NCBI RefSeq assembly: GCF_003315035.1
Contig: NZ_QNRE01000002.1
Span: 896,033-960,032, forward strand
DNA length: 64,000 nucleotides
DNA from: Nocardia puris
Lineage (GTDB): Bacteria; Actinomycetota; Actinomycetes; Mycobacteriales; Mycobacteriaceae
Direction of reading: 5' to 3'
Shown here one piece after another: positions 49,092 through 59,243 of the stretch (position 1 is the first letter of the stretch; each line of letters opens with the position of its first letter). Below the pieces are notes generated by a model that saw only the letters and a list, made by a program, of their open reading frames with translations, had not been told where the DNA came from and did not search any database. Position numbers and translations under genes: made by a program.

Positions 49092-51176
49092 TCAGGTCGA
49101 CCGGCCCCATACCCGGTGTTCCGACAGCGCGGCCGCCAGCCGGTCCACGAACGTATCGGACACGTGCCCGCCGCCTTCGGCCGACACAATCACGCCGTCG
49201 GGGGTGATCTCGGTGTCGTCCCCCGACACGCCCACCGACACACCTGCGGCGCGCAGCACGTCCTGTCCCACACCGATCGCGCCCACCGGCTTGAGATGCC
49301 GATACGCGCTCGCGGCGAACCGGACCGCGCCGCCGTCGGCGGTGAGGGTCCGCGCCGAATCCGCACCGCCCGCGACCACCACCGCGTCGTAGAGCACCGA
49401 CGCCATGGTCGGCAGCGCGCGATCCACCGGTACCGCTCCGTCTCGACCGCGAAGGGTTCCGCCGTGCGGCGCAAGCACTTCCACCTGCGCGCCGCGCTGC
49501 GCGAGTCCCTCCCGCAGCGCCTCGATGCCCGCGCCGTCCACGCCGTCGGCCGCCAGTACCGCGACCTTGCGGGTGGCGATCGCGTCGGGTGCGCCCGCGA
49601 GCTGCGACAACGCGGGCGACAGCGGCGCGTCGTCCAGTTCCCGGGTGGGTGGCTCCGGCAAGCCGAGCCGGGCGGCCACCCGCGCCGTCAACACACCGTC
49701 GACGTGGGAGAGCCGCTCGAGCACCCGCTCGCGGATCTCGACCCGGTTCACCTTGCCGAGCTCGAACGCGAACGCGTCCACGATGTGGTCGGCCTCCGGC
49801 GGGGACATGCTGCGCCAGAACATGCGCGGCTGGCGGTAGTGCTCCTGGAAGGAGGCGCTGCGCTGCCGGATCGTCCGCCCGTCGACCGCGCGGGTGTAGT
49901 GGCGGAAGACATCGGCGTCGGCCAGTGCCGGGCAGCCGCCCGCGATGGTGTTCTTCGTGTAGAACGCCTCGCCACGCGCTATGGCGTGCTGGCCGTAGCC
50001 GTCCTGCTGGTGGTTGCGCACATCGGCCACCGGCCGATTGACCGGCAACTGCGCGAAATTCGGCCCGCCGAGCCGGATCAACTGCGTGTCCAGATACGAG
50101 AAGTTGCGCATCTGCAGTAGTGGATCGGCGGTGAAGTCGATACCCGGCACCACGTTCGCGGTGTGAAAGGCCACCTGCTCGGTCTCGGCGAAGAAGTTGT
50201 CCGGGTTGCGGTCGAGCACGAGTTCACCGACGGGGCGCACCGGCACCTGCTCCTCGGGAATGATCTTGGTGGCGTCGAGAAGGTCGAAGTCGAAATCGAA
50301 CTCGCGATCCTCGGGTACCAACTGCACGCCCAGCTCCCAGCGGGGAAAGTCACCCGCCTCGATGGTGTCCCACAGATCGCGGCGATGGAAATCCGGGTCG
50401 CGCCCGGCGATCTCCTGGCATTCGTCCCACAACAGCGAATGCGTGCCGAGCGCCGGCTTCCAATGGAACTTCACGAATGTGCCCGTGCCTTCGGCGTTCA
50501 CCAGACGGAACGTGTGCACGCCGAAACCCTGCATCATCCGGTAGCCGCGCGGGAGAGCTCGGTCCGACATCAGCCACAGGATCGCGTGCAGCGTCTCCGG
50601 CTGCTCGGCGACGAAATCCCACAGTGTGTCGTGCGCCGACGCCGCCTGCGGTATCTCGTTGTGCGGCTCGGGCTTCACCGCGTGCACGAAATCGGGGAAC
50701 TTGATGCCGTCCTGGATGAAGAACACCGGGAAGTTGTTGCCGACCAGGTCGTAATTGCCTTGCGCGGTATAGAACTTCGTCGCGAATCCCCGCACGTCCC
50801 GCACCGTGTCGGCGGAGCCGCGTGAACCGGCGACGGTGGAGAAGCGCACGAAAACCGGTGTGGTCGTATCGGGTTCGGTGAGGAACCGGGCCACGGTGTA
50901 GTCGGCGAGCCAGCTGTCGTAGGGCCGGAACCAACCGTAGGCGCCCGCGCCCCTGGCGTGCACAACGCGTTCGGGGATGCGTTCGTGGTCGAAGTGGGTG
51001 ATCTTCTCCCTGGCGTGGAAATCCTCGAGCAGGGTCGGGCCGCGCTCGCCCACGGTCAGCGAGTCGTCGGTCGAATCCACGCGCACACCCTGCTGGGTGG
51101 TGAGTGCGCCGCGGTCCCGGTCCTGGCGATGGTCCTCCAGCTGCCGGTCCTTGGCGTCGCCGTTTCGTGCTGCCAT
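49092..51176 (-). CDS. katE: Large-subunit monofunctional catalase (HPII/KatE type)
   Basis: A 694-residue clade 2 catalase degrading H2O2. The catalytic His is in [14 protein letters not shown] and the Asn in [14 protein letters not shown]; the proximal haem Tyr is in [10 protein letters not shown]. The last ~150 residues are the C-terminal class I glutamine-amidotransferase/DJ-1-like domain of large catalases ([20 protein letters not shown]). It is preceded on the same strand by the DUF5709 gene (34-bp gap), so probably transcribed from its SigF-type promoter, fitting a stationary-phase/desiccation role. Confidence 0.95.
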   Translation of the reverse strand: MAARNGDAKDRQLEDHRQDRDRGALTTQQGVRVDSTDDSLTVGERGPTLLEDFHAREKITHFDHERIPERVVHARGAGAYGWFRPYDSWLADYTVARFLTEPDTTTPVFVRFSTVAGSRGSADTVRDVRGFATKFYTAQGNYDLVGNNFPVFFIQDGIKFPDFVHAVKPEPHNEIPQAASAHDTLWDFVAEQPETLHAILWLMSDRALPRGYRMMQGFGVHTFRLVNAEGTGTFVKFHWKPALGTHSLLWDECQEIAGRDPDFHRRDLWDTIEAGDFPRWELGVQLVPEDREFDFDFDLLDATKIIPEEQVPVRPVGELVLDRNPDNFFAETEQVAFHTANVVPGIDFTADPLLQMRNFSYLDTQLIRLGGPNFAQLPVNRPVADVRNHQQDGYGQHAIARGEAFYTKNTIAGGCPALADADVFRHYTRAVDGRTIRQRSASFQEHYRQPRMFWRSMSPPEADHIVDAFAFELGKVNRVEIRERVLERLSHVDGVLTARVAARLGLPEPPTRELDDAPLSPALSQLAGAPDAIATRKVAVLAADGVDGAGIEALREGLAQRGAQVEVLAPHGGTLRGRDGAVPVDRALPTMASVLYDAVVVAGGADSARTLTADGGAVRFAASAYRHLKPVGAIGVGQDVLRAAGVSVGVSGDDTEITPDGVIVSAEGGGHVSDTFVDRLAAALSEHRVWGRST

Positions 51177-51210
51177 GACGGTCTCCTCGAAAGTTGTTCG
51201 CTCGGTACGG

Positions 51211-51549
51211 CTACGTCCGGTGGTTCTGCCCGCCGAACAGCGGGTCGCCGTCCTCGGGCGCGCCGCTCACCTGGCCGCGGTAACGGCCGTGGGCACGGTC
51301 GGCATCGTCCTCGGCGAGGTCGTCGAACGGGTCGCCGAGCGCGTCCGGTGGCGCGCCATCGGGTTCCTCCTCGGCCAATCGGCTGTCCAGGTCCTCGCCG
51401 GTGCGCTGTTCGCGGGCGGTGGTGCCGAACGCGTCGGCACCGCGCCACTCCGACGGCGGGTCGACCGCCTCGCCGTCGTCGCGCAGTTCGTCGGGGTCGA
51501 GGCTCTCGGTGGCACTCAACAGGTCCTCGTCGTCATGTTCGGTGGGCAT
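51211..51549 (-). CDS. DUF5709-like acidic protein
   Basis: A 112-residue, highly acidic and probably disordered protein from ATG 51549 (MPTEHDDEDLLSATESLDPD). It carries the DUF5709 pattern: EWRGADAFGTTAREQRTGED followed by LDSRLAEEEPD. It lacks cysteines and hydrophobic segments. Lies directly upstream of katE under GTTT-N15-GGGCAG, with a very short leader. Function unknown; DUF5709 genes often sit among actinobacterial stress genes. Confidence 0.78.
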   Translation of the reverse strand: MPTEHDDEDLLSATESLDPDELRDDGEAVDPPSEWRGADAFGTTAREQRTGEDLDSRLAEEEPDGAPPDALGDPFDDLAEDDADRAHGRYRGQVSGAPEDGDPLFGGQNHRT

Positions 51550-51558
51550 ACCGCCGCA

Positions 51559-51583
51559 CTGCCCGCGCCCGCGCGGCGCAAAC
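51559..51583 (-). promoter_or_regulatory. SigF/SigB-type promoter for DUF5709-katE
   Basis: On the minus strand GTTT, 15 bases, GGGCAG; one base off the GGGTAG consensus, 10 bp before the ATG at 51549. Confidence 0.5.
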
Positions 51584-51593
51584 ACCGCACCCT

Positions 51594-51618
51594 GTTTGTC
51601 GCCCTCCACCCCGGGTAG
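51594..51618 (+). promoter_or_regulatory. SigF/SigB-type promoter for the 51655-pfpI genes
   Basis: GTTT (51594-51597), 15 bases, GGGTAG (51613-51618); exact match, 36 bp before the ATG. Divergent, 10 bp from the minus-strand promoter. Confidence 0.65.
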
Positions 51619-51654
51619 CGCGTCGGTGAAATCCGATTCCCACAGGAGGTCACC

Positions 51655-51894
51655 ATGCACACCGAGACCGAGACCGGGCAGATCACCGGGACCAAGGACA
51701 AGGACTACGACCTCATCTGGTTCGCCGAAGCCTCCCTCAGCAACGCGCTGCGCATGGAGGTGTACCAGCGCGATGCCGAGCGCGCGGGCGACACCGAACT
51801 CGCCGAGTTCTTCGCACGCGCCCAGCACGAGAGCCGCAAGGGCGCGAGCCAGGCCAAGGAACTGCTGGCCCGCCGTCTCACGGGCGAGCGCTGA
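51655..51894 (+). CDS. Small helical ferritin-like protein
   Basis: 79 residues, ATG 51655 after CAGGAGGTCACC. Two predicted helices (YDLIWFAEASLSNALRMEVY; GDTELAEFFARAQHESRKGA) with Glu and His spacing like half of a ferritin-like bundle; it may dimerise. It is widespread in mycobacteria and Nocardia near stress genes, as far as recalled. Cotranscribed with the PfpI-like gene (12-bp gap). Metal binding is unproven. Confidence 0.7.
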   Translation: MHTETETGQITGTKDKDYDLIWFAEASLSNALRMEVYQRDAERAGDTELAEFFARAQHESRKGASQAKELLARRLTGER

Positions 51895-51906
51895 GGAGGA
51901 AATGCC

Positions 51907-52482
51907 ATGTCCGACAAGGCTCTCGCCGATCGTCGTGTGCTCGCGATCGTCAGCAACTACGGCGTCGAACAGGACGAGCTCGTGGTGCCCGTGGAGCGGT
52001 TACGCGCCCAAGGCGCCGAGGTGACCGTCGCGGCGGTGTCCGACGAGGCGATCCGCACACTGGTCGGCGACCGGGATCCGGGACAGGAGATCACGCCGGA
52101 CGCCACACTCGCGGCGGTGACCGCCGTCGACCACGATCTCCTGCTGATCCCGGGCGGCACCCTGAACGCCGACAAGTTGCGCCTCGACGTTGACGCGCTC
52201 GGCATCGTCGGCGGGTTCGTCGCCGCGGGCAAACCGATCGCGGCGATCTGCCACGGCCCGTGGCTGCTGGTGAGCGCGGGAGTGGTGGCGGGCAAGACGC
52301 TCACCTCCTACCCGTCGCTGCACGTCGACCTGGAGAACGCCGGGGCGAGGTGGGCGGACGAACCGGTGGTCGTCGACGAGGTCCGCTACCCGCTGATCAC
52401 CTCGCGCAACCCGAGGGATCTGGACGACTTCCTCCCCGCCGTCGGCCACGCGCTGCGCACGGCGTCGACCAGCACGGCGTGA
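51907..52482 (+). CDS. DJ-1/PfpI-family protein (type 1 glutamine amidotransferase fold)
   Basis: 191 residues from ATG 51907 after GAGGAAATGCC. Contains the nucleophile elbow AAICHGPWLLVSAG with Cys and following His, and an upstream EQDELVVPVERL carrying the conserved Glu. Similar to Pfp1/YhbO/YraA stress proteins, which handle glyoxal-damaged or oxidised substrates. Second gene of a SigF-type operon and neighbour of katE, supporting an oxidative or osmotic role. Confidence 0.88.
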   Translation: MSDKALADRRVLAIVSNYGVEQDELVVPVERLRAQGAEVTVAAVSDEAIRTLVGDRDPGQEITPDATLAAVTAVDHDLLLIPGGTLNADKLRLDVDALGIVGGFVAAGKPIAAICHGPWLLVSAGVVAGKTLTSYPSLHVDLENAGARWADEPVVVDEVRYPLITSRNPRDLDDFLPAVGHALRTASTSTA

Positions 52483-52494
52483 ACAGCCGCGCCC

Positions 52495-52527
52495 GGAACA
52501 GGGTGCCACGGCGTGGCGCCCTGTTCC
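52495..52527. terminator. Hairpin between converging genes
   Basis: GGAACAGGGTGCCAC, loop GGC, GTGGCGCCCTGTTCC: a 15-bp stem with one wobble pair, between the PfpI-like gene and the convergent 52534 gene. Confidence 0.7.
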
Positions 52528-52533
52528 GCTGCG

Positions 52534-52824
52534 TCAGGAGGCCCGCCGTCGGGGAGGCTTCGGGTCCGCGGCACTCGGGTGCGGAACCATGTCGCGCCGC
52601 AGCGGAGTACCACCGGCTGACGTAGCGTGGTCCGGCACGGCCGCGAGAGCTTTCATGCCGGCGGGCGCCCCCTCGGGCGCACTGCCGCGGCGTCCGGGTA
52701 CCGCACCTCTCATCACGGCGGCCCACCAGGATTCCAGGGGACTGGGATCGGGCCAATGGACCACGAACGTGTCCATGTCGGACACGGAGGAGGTGCGATC
52801 GGCGGGGTCGGGCTCAAACTGCAT
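52534..52824 (-). CDS. Small unknown protein with aromatic N-terminal segment
   Basis: 96 residues. I chose ATG 52824 because GGAGGA lies 7 bp upstream; an in-frame ATG at 52839 lies before that site. The N-terminal part is DTFVVHWPDPSPLESWWAAV, rich in tryptophan; the C-terminal half is basic and proline-rich (PHPSAADPKPPRRRAS). No family recognised. It sits in the stress island, with a long 352-bp upstream gap. Confidence 0.5.
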   Translation of the reverse strand: MQFEPDPADRTSSVSDMDTFVVHWPDPSPLESWWAAVMRGAVPGRRGSAPEGAPAGMKALAAVPDHATSAGGTPLRRDMVPHPSAADPKPPRRRAS

Positions 52825-53177
52825 GCTTGATTCCTCCATGTGCCGCTACCGCAGCGCCCGCGGCGTCGAGGCGAGTGATGCCTGCGCGTTCTACGCATGA
52901 GACGCCGGGGCCGTCGGAAACTCACCGCGACCCGGCACTGCGCCCCGGCGGTGCCCGTGTTCTCGAGACCGGCCGGTTCGCCCATTCCAGCACCCCGGAC
53001 GAGACGGCGCCAGGGCGGCCGGCGAACGGTTCGCCGGCAACCATCCGGAAAACGAACGCTTCGGCGCCGGACCCGACGATGATAGGCCCGGCGTGCGACG
53101 GCGAACGGGTCTTCCGGTCGTTCACGCGCCGTCTACTCCGCAGCGAGCACGTCCATCGGCGGGCTCGAGCCGGTCTC
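52825..53177. other. 353-bp gap with one copy of a repeated motif, no gene supported
   Basis: Contains an 18-bp motif (53041-53058) repeated almost exactly at 53942, and a palindrome CGAACGGTTCG (53023-53033). A weak SigF-like -10 (GCGGTAG, minus strand near 52855) faces the 52534 gene. No protein-coding frame looks real. Confidence 0.4.
53041..53058 (-). repeat. 18-bp motif, copy 1
   Basis: Plus-strand CCATCCGGAAAACGAACG; 16 of 18 bases match the copy at 53942-53959 (CCATCCGAAATACGAACG). Both lie upstream of minus-strand genes. Confidence 0.5.
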
Positions 53178-53849
53178 TCAGTCAGACCGCCCCATCCGGT
53201 CCTCCGGCTCGCACTCGTGCGCGGTGAGCAGGGCGTGGTCGAAGCGGGTGCGGGTGGGTGCGGTGATCACGTTCTGCCGCGCCACCGTCGCGATCAGCCG
53301 GGCCGCGAGATCGCGCACTTTCGTGTTCGTCTCCTGGGATCGCCACCGCAGCACGCGGAACGCCTGCTCCTCGGAGATGCCGTAGACGAGCATCAGCATG
53401 CCTTTGGCTTGGTCGATCACCGCCCGTGCGGCAACCACCTCGGGCATGGTCTCGTCCAGGGTTTCGTTGCGTGCCTCGTCCACCGTGTCGGTGAGGTCGA
53501 TGTAATAGCCGACCGAACCGACGACCCGGCCCTGCTCGTCCGCCATCTGGTCACCCACCACCAGCACCGGACGCACCACGCCCTGCGCATCGATGATGCG
53601 GTGCCTGCTGCAGAACGGCGCGTCACCGGTCACCACGTCGTGCAGGATCTCGGCGACAATCGCGCGGTCGTCCGGATGTTTGTGGGAGAGCAGCAGTTCC
53701 GTCGACGGCGCCACCTCCCCCGGCGGGTAGCCGTGCAGGGCCGCCACCTCGTCCGACCACTCCCACCGCTGATCAGCGAACCAGTATCGAAAACTACCGG
53801 CCGGACACGTCTTCCCGGTCGTGGGGAGGTCCAGCCCATCGATGCTCAC
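53178..53849 (-). CDS. PAS-ANTAR regulator
   Basis: About 223 residues from GTG 53849. PAS domain, residues ~18-120 (FADQRWEWSDEVAALHGYPP; GVVRPVLVVGDQMADEQGRV); ANTAR RNA-binding domain ~138-195 (ARAVIDQAKGMLMLVYGISE, then EEQAFRVLRWRSQETNTKVR). ANTAR proteins prevent transcription termination at paired hairpins in target leaders. The start is not well supported by a ribosome-binding site. It is divergent from the second sigma gene, with which it may form a regulatory pair. Confidence 0.85.
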   Translation of the reverse strand: MSIDGLDLPTTGKTCPAGSFRYWFADQRWEWSDEVAALHGYPPGEVAPSTELLLSHKHPDDRAIVAEILHDVVTGDAPFCSRHRIIDAQGVVRPVLVVGDQMADEQGRVVGSVGYYIDLTDTVDEARNETLDETMPEVVAARAVIDQAKGMLMLVYGISEEQAFRVLRWRSQETNTKVRDLAARLIATVARQNVITAPTRTRFDHALLTAHECEPEDRMGRSD

Positions 53850-53941
53850 AGAGAGAGTATCCACCCCTTCGGTCCATCTCGCGGAATTCGCGTCCGATCG
53901 TGCGGCGCCCACCGCGCAGGAAACGAACGTTCGGCTCCCCG

Positions 53942-53959
53942 CCATCCGAAATACGAACG
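53942..53959 (-). repeat. 18-bp motif, copy 2
   Basis: CCATCCGAAATACGAACG on the plus strand, in the divergent gap between the PAS-ANTAR and sigma genes. A related AAACGAACGTTCGG lies 30 bp to the left. Confidence 0.5.
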
Positions 53960-54072
53960 ATCGACCGCTGTGCCGGTAATCCGCGCCGCCGTGGGAACCC
54001 CGCTCACGGGCGGCCCTCGCGCTGAAGCAATCGGCCGGGGCCGCCGTCGACTCGGAAGAAGCGAGGATCGCC

Positions 54073-54894
54073 ATGAATCCGGCGACCGCTCACGATCGAA
54101 TCACCCCCCGCCGCACGGCGGGCGACAGCTACGACGACATCGAACCCTGGCTCGACAAACTCTGCGCCCTCACTCCTGGCACCACCGAGCACACCAGTCT
54201 GCGGGAGTCCATCCTGCGGCGCTGCCTACCCCTGGCCGATCACATCGCCCGCCGCTATACCGGCCGCGGCGAGACCTACGACGACCTGCTCCAGATCGCC
54301 TCCCTCGGTCTGGTCCTGGCCGTCGACCGTTTCGATCCCAGCCGCGGCAGTTCCTTCCTCGCCTTCGCGATTCCCACGCTCATGGGCGAGATCCGCAGGC
54401 ACTTCCGCGACCACACCTGGGCCGTCCGCGTGCCACGGCGGATCAAGGAACTCCAGCTCACCCTCGGCCCCGCCATCGAAACCCTCTCCCAGCGCCGCGG
54501 CCGCGCCCCCTCCGCCTACGAGCTCGCCGCCGAACTGCACGCCGATCTCACCGAGATCACCCAGGCCCTCCTCGCCGCCAATGCCTACCGGACCAACTCC
54601 CTGGACACCATCGCCGTCGACGACGAGGGCGCGAACGGAGGCGTGGCGTATCGCATCGCTTCGGCGCTCGCCGAGGTGGACCCGCACTTTCAGCTCATCG
54701 ACGACACGCTAGCGGTGGCCCCGTTGCTGGACGCGCTTCCGGAGCGGGAGCGGCGGGTGTTGCACCTGCGGTTCTTCGACAACCTCACGCAATCACAGAT
54801 CGCCGAGGAACTCGGCGTCTCCCAGATGCAGATATCGCGGGTCCTGTCGCGCACCCTCACCACACTGCGCGAACAGGCACTACCGGATCGATAG
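54073..54894 (+). CDS. SigB/SigF/SigG-family RNA polymerase sigma factor (second paralogue)
   Basis: 273 residues from ATG 54073 after GCGAGGATC. Regions 2 to 4 are nearly superimposable on the 42461 paralogue: RRCLPLADHIARRYTGRGET, RVPRRIKELQLTLGPAIETL, and the region 4 helix TQSQIAEELGVSQMQISRVL. Differences cluster in the N-terminal ~12 residues and the region 3-4 linker. No clear SigF-type promoter precedes it, unlike its paralogue. It may have the same or an overlapping promoter specificity. Confidence 0.92.
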   Translation: MNPATAHDRITPRRTAGDSYDDIEPWLDKLCALTPGTTEHTSLRESILRRCLPLADHIARRYTGRGETYDDLLQIASLGLVLAVDRFDPSRGSSFLAFAIPTLMGEIRRHFRDHTWAVRVPRRIKELQLTLGPAIETLSQRRGRAPSAYELAAELHADLTEITQALLAANAYRTNSLDTIAVDDEGANGGVAYRIASALAEVDPHFQLIDDTLAVAPLLDALPERERRVLHLRFFDNLTQSQIAEELGVSQMQISRVLSRTLTTLREQALPDR

Positions 54895-54907
54895 GCATGT
54901 CCACGCC

Positions 54908-54937
54908 GAACCGAGGCCGGTCGCCCGGCCTCGGTTC
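54908..54937. terminator. 13-bp perfect hairpin between converging genes
   Basis: GAACCGAGGCCGG, loop TCGC, CCGGCCTCGGTTC, starting 14 bp after the sigma stop and facing the convergent 54946 gene. Confidence 0.75.
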
Positions 54938-54945
54938 CGTCATGG

Positions 54946-55308
54946 TCAGTGCCCGCGCTGGTCGTGCAGGTACAGGCCTTCCCGGCTCTTGACCCGCCGG
55001 TGTTCCAGCAGGATCCAGGTTGCTCCGACGATCAATCCCGCCGCGGCCGCGACGCCTGCGATGATCGCCCACCCCGCGTAGCCGTATCCCGCCGCGGTCA
55101 GGGCCAGCGCCAGCGCGATCACGCCGACCGCGCACAGCACGATTCCCGGCACGTTGTAGCCGTCTTCCAGCGCTTCGCCCGCGTGCGCCCTCGTGGTGCG
55201 GGCGTCGTCGGGGAATCGGCTGTCACCGTGCGGCGGGTGGACGTACCGATCCGGTGTCGGCGGCTCCTCCGGCGTGCCCGGCAGATCGTCGCCTGTCCTG
55301 TCGTACAT
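54946..55308 (-). CDS. Two-helix membrane protein with hydrophilic N-terminus
   Basis: 120 residues from ATG 55308, after AAAGGAGCG. The N-terminal ~50 residues are polar (GTPEEPPTPDRYVHPPHGDS), then two membrane helices (GIVLCAVGVIALALALTAAG; WAIIAGVAAAAGLIVGATWI) and a basic tail (HRRVKSREGLYLHDQRGH). Typical of actinobacterial small stress membrane proteins. A GATT-N15-GGGTAG element is ~60 bp upstream. Function unknown. Confidence 0.65.
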   Translation of the reverse strand: MYDRTGDDLPGTPEEPPTPDRYVHPPHGDSRFPDDARTTRAHAGEALEDGYNVPGIVLCAVGVIALALALTAAGYGYAGWAIIAGVAAAAGLIVGATWILLEHRRVKSREGLYLHDQRGH

Positions 55309-55367
55309 GGGTCGCTCCTTTCCGTGGCGTGGCACGGGCTCCGCGTGAGCGGGGCGCTGTTGTGCGG

Positions 55368-55392
55368 CTACCCCGGCTCGCGCTCTCGAATC
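55368..55392 (-). promoter_or_regulatory. SigF/SigB-type promoter for the 54946 gene
   Basis: On the minus strand GATT, 15 bases, GGGTAG, 60-84 bp before the start codon. Confidence 0.5.
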
Positions 55393-55427
55393 GGTCGCGA
55401 CCGAATCGGTGATCTCGTCGCGGCGCC

Positions 55428-55452
55428 GTTTGTCACGGCCCGCTCCGGGTAG
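55428..55452 (+). promoter_or_regulatory. SigF/SigB-type promoter for the 55474 gene
   Basis: GTTT (55428-55431), 15 bases, GGGTAG (55447-55452); exact match, 21 bp before the ATG at 55474. Confidence 0.65.
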
Positions 55453-55473
55453 CCGGTCGCCAGGAGGTGTGCC

Positions 55474-55800
55474 ATGCCGAAGGAATGGACCGACAAGGAC
55501 GAACGCCAGTACGAGCACATCCGCGATTCCGCGAAGAAGCGCGGTGCGAGCACGAAGCGCGCCAAGGAGATCGGCGCGCGCACCGTCAACAAGAATCGCG
55601 CCCAGCAGGGCAAGACCGAGACCGCGAGCCGGTCCTCGACCGAAGACATGTCCGCGTCGCGGCGCGGCGGCCTGCGTTCGGGCAAACGCGGGCCGAAGGG
55701 CCCGACGCGCGACCAGCTCTACAACGAGGCCAAACAGCGCAATATCAAGGGCCGCTCGCAGATGACCAAGGCCGAGCTGGCCGACGCGCTGGGCCGCTGA
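55474..55800 (+). CDS. Basic SAP/Rho-N-like small protein
   Basis: 108 residues, ATG 55474 after AGGAGGTGTGCC. A highly charged N-terminus (EWTDKDERQYEHIRDSAKKR) is followed by a KRAKEIGARTVNK helix, a Ser/Gly/Arg linker and a C-terminal SAP/Rho-N-like helix pair (RDQLYNEAKQRNIKGRSQMT, then KAELADALGR). Often annotated as plasmid-stabilisation or Rho-N-domain protein. Probably binds nucleic acid. An exact SigF-type promoter precedes it, so it marks the right end of the stress island. Confidence 0.75.
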   Translation: MPKEWTDKDERQYEHIRDSAKKRGASTKRAKEIGARTVNKNRAQQGKTETASRSSTEDMSASRRGGLRSGKRGPKGPTRDQLYNEAKQRNIKGRSQMTKAELADALGR

Positions 55801-55978
55801 CCCTTCGCGGCGCCGGCCACGCCGCCGCCGAACTGCCGCGGCGACGGGACGCACCGGAGCCACCGTCGCGCTCCGCGAACCGGGCATCGCCTCGCCGCCG
55901 ATCCGGCGTCGCCCTTGACTGTGCCGCGACGGCATGGTTTGGACTGGTGGCAACACCAAACCCACCGAGAGGGCGAGA

Positions 55979-57943
<1,965 letters not shown>

Positions 57944-58577
57944 GGTCCGGATAGCGGGCGTCGACGCGCGTATCGGAACCATTGTGATCGCACGGCGCGT
58001 ACGTTCCCCCCGAGACCCCGATTCGGGCCACAAATCAGGTGGGGCACATGCTGAACTCGACCATGCTGGTTTCCGAACGGCATTCGACGCCGACCGTTCA
58101 CCGAGCGCCAGTGAACCGCAGGCCCTCGGCTTCCACCCCGGCGACCTCGGGCTCGGCACCGCGTGCCACCCGCACCCGCCCGCCCATGAACCACCACCCG
58201 CAACGCCGCGGCGACCGCCGCCGCGTTCTCCTGCGCCCGGCTCGTCCGCCCGGTTCCGTCGATGATCAGCAGATTCCGGTGCAGCCCGGGGGTTTCCAGC
58301 TCCGCGCGCAGGTGATCGGCGACCTCGTCCGGCGAGCCGAGGGGTGAGCGACGCGGTGGCCGCCGACGAGGTCGACCACTGCGCCCTCGACGGCATCGCG
58401 GCACTCGGTCCGCACCGCTGACCGCCCTCCTCGATCCCCATCTGTGCCGGTTCACAAACACCGAACGGCGATGGTTGGCGCAGGTCAGAACGTTTTCGGT
58501 GAGACGACCCCGGCGTGCGCCGCCGTGGTTAGACTCGGGCCCGCCGCTGTTCGTCCGAGCGATGGGGAGGATGGTTC
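57944..58577. other. 634-bp gap holding a decayed gene fragment
   Basis: No intact gene. On the minus strand, roughly 58090-58340, one frame reads SPDEVADHLRAELETPGLHR, then LIIDGTGRTSRAQENAAAVA, and continues, after an apparent frameshift near 58200, as GGRVRVARGAEPEVAGVEAE and stops. This looks like the C-terminal end of a decayed protein-coding gene; the family is not recognised. Confidence 0.35.
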
Positions 58578-59234
58578 GTGCCGCCGAGGGCCGTGAGTCC
58601 GCGTCGTCGCCCGACGCAGGAACGCAGCGTGGCGACGAAGCGGCAGATCCTGGATGCCGCCGCCCGGCTGTTCGGGGAGCGCGGGATCGCGCAGACCTCG
58701 ACCAACCGGATCGCCGCCGAGGCGGGCGTCAGCATCGGCACACTGTACCGCTATTTCGCCGACCGCTCCGCCCTCGTCGACGAACTGCTCGACCGCCTCC
58801 TCGACACGCTGGAGCAACGCCTGACCGCCCGCATGTTCGGGCTCGAGCAGAAATCGGTGCGCGAGGTCATCACCATCATCCTCGAGGTGATGACCGAGCA
58901 GGTCGCCGCGGAAGCACCGCTGGTGCGGGCGCTGGCCGACGGCGTCCCGTTCTACAGCAGCGGCATGCCGGAATTCGAACTCCGCGTCCGTTTGATGGTC
59001 AAACTGCTGATCATGCAGTTGCTCGGCCCCGGCGACAGCCACGAGTACGAGGTGATGACCTCGGTCGTGGTGAACACCTGCATCGCGGCCGTGCTGCGCG
59101 CCGCCCTCGCCGACGACGGCTACGACCGCGCCGAGATCATCGCCATGACCGCCCGGATGATCACGCCGATGGCGGAGGAGGAGATCGCAGCGCGGCAGTC
59201 CCGGCAGCAATCGGCGCCCGACCGGCCCCGATAG
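58578..59234 (+). CDS. TetR-family transcriptional regulator
   Basis: 218 residues from GTG 58578. N-terminal TetR DNA-binding domain (ATKRQILDAAARLFGERGIA, then TSTNRIAAEAGVSIGTLYRY) and a helical C-terminal ligand domain (YEVMTSVVVNTCIAAVLRAA). It is followed after 10 bp by a LysR gene, an unusual tandem of two regulators. Target unknown; the acyl-CoA dehydrogenase downstream is a candidate. Confidence 0.88.
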   Translation: MPPRAVSPRRRPTQERSVATKRQILDAAARLFGERGIAQTSTNRIAAEAGVSIGTLYRYFADRSALVDELLDRLLDTLEQRLTARMFGLEQKSVREVITIILEVMTEQVAAEAPLVRALADGVPFYSSGMPEFELRVRLMVKLLIMQLLGPGDSHEYEVMTSVVVNTCIAAVLRAALADDGYDRAEIIAMTARMITPMAEEEIAARQSRQQSAPDRPR

Positions 59235-59243
59235 AATCCCCGG

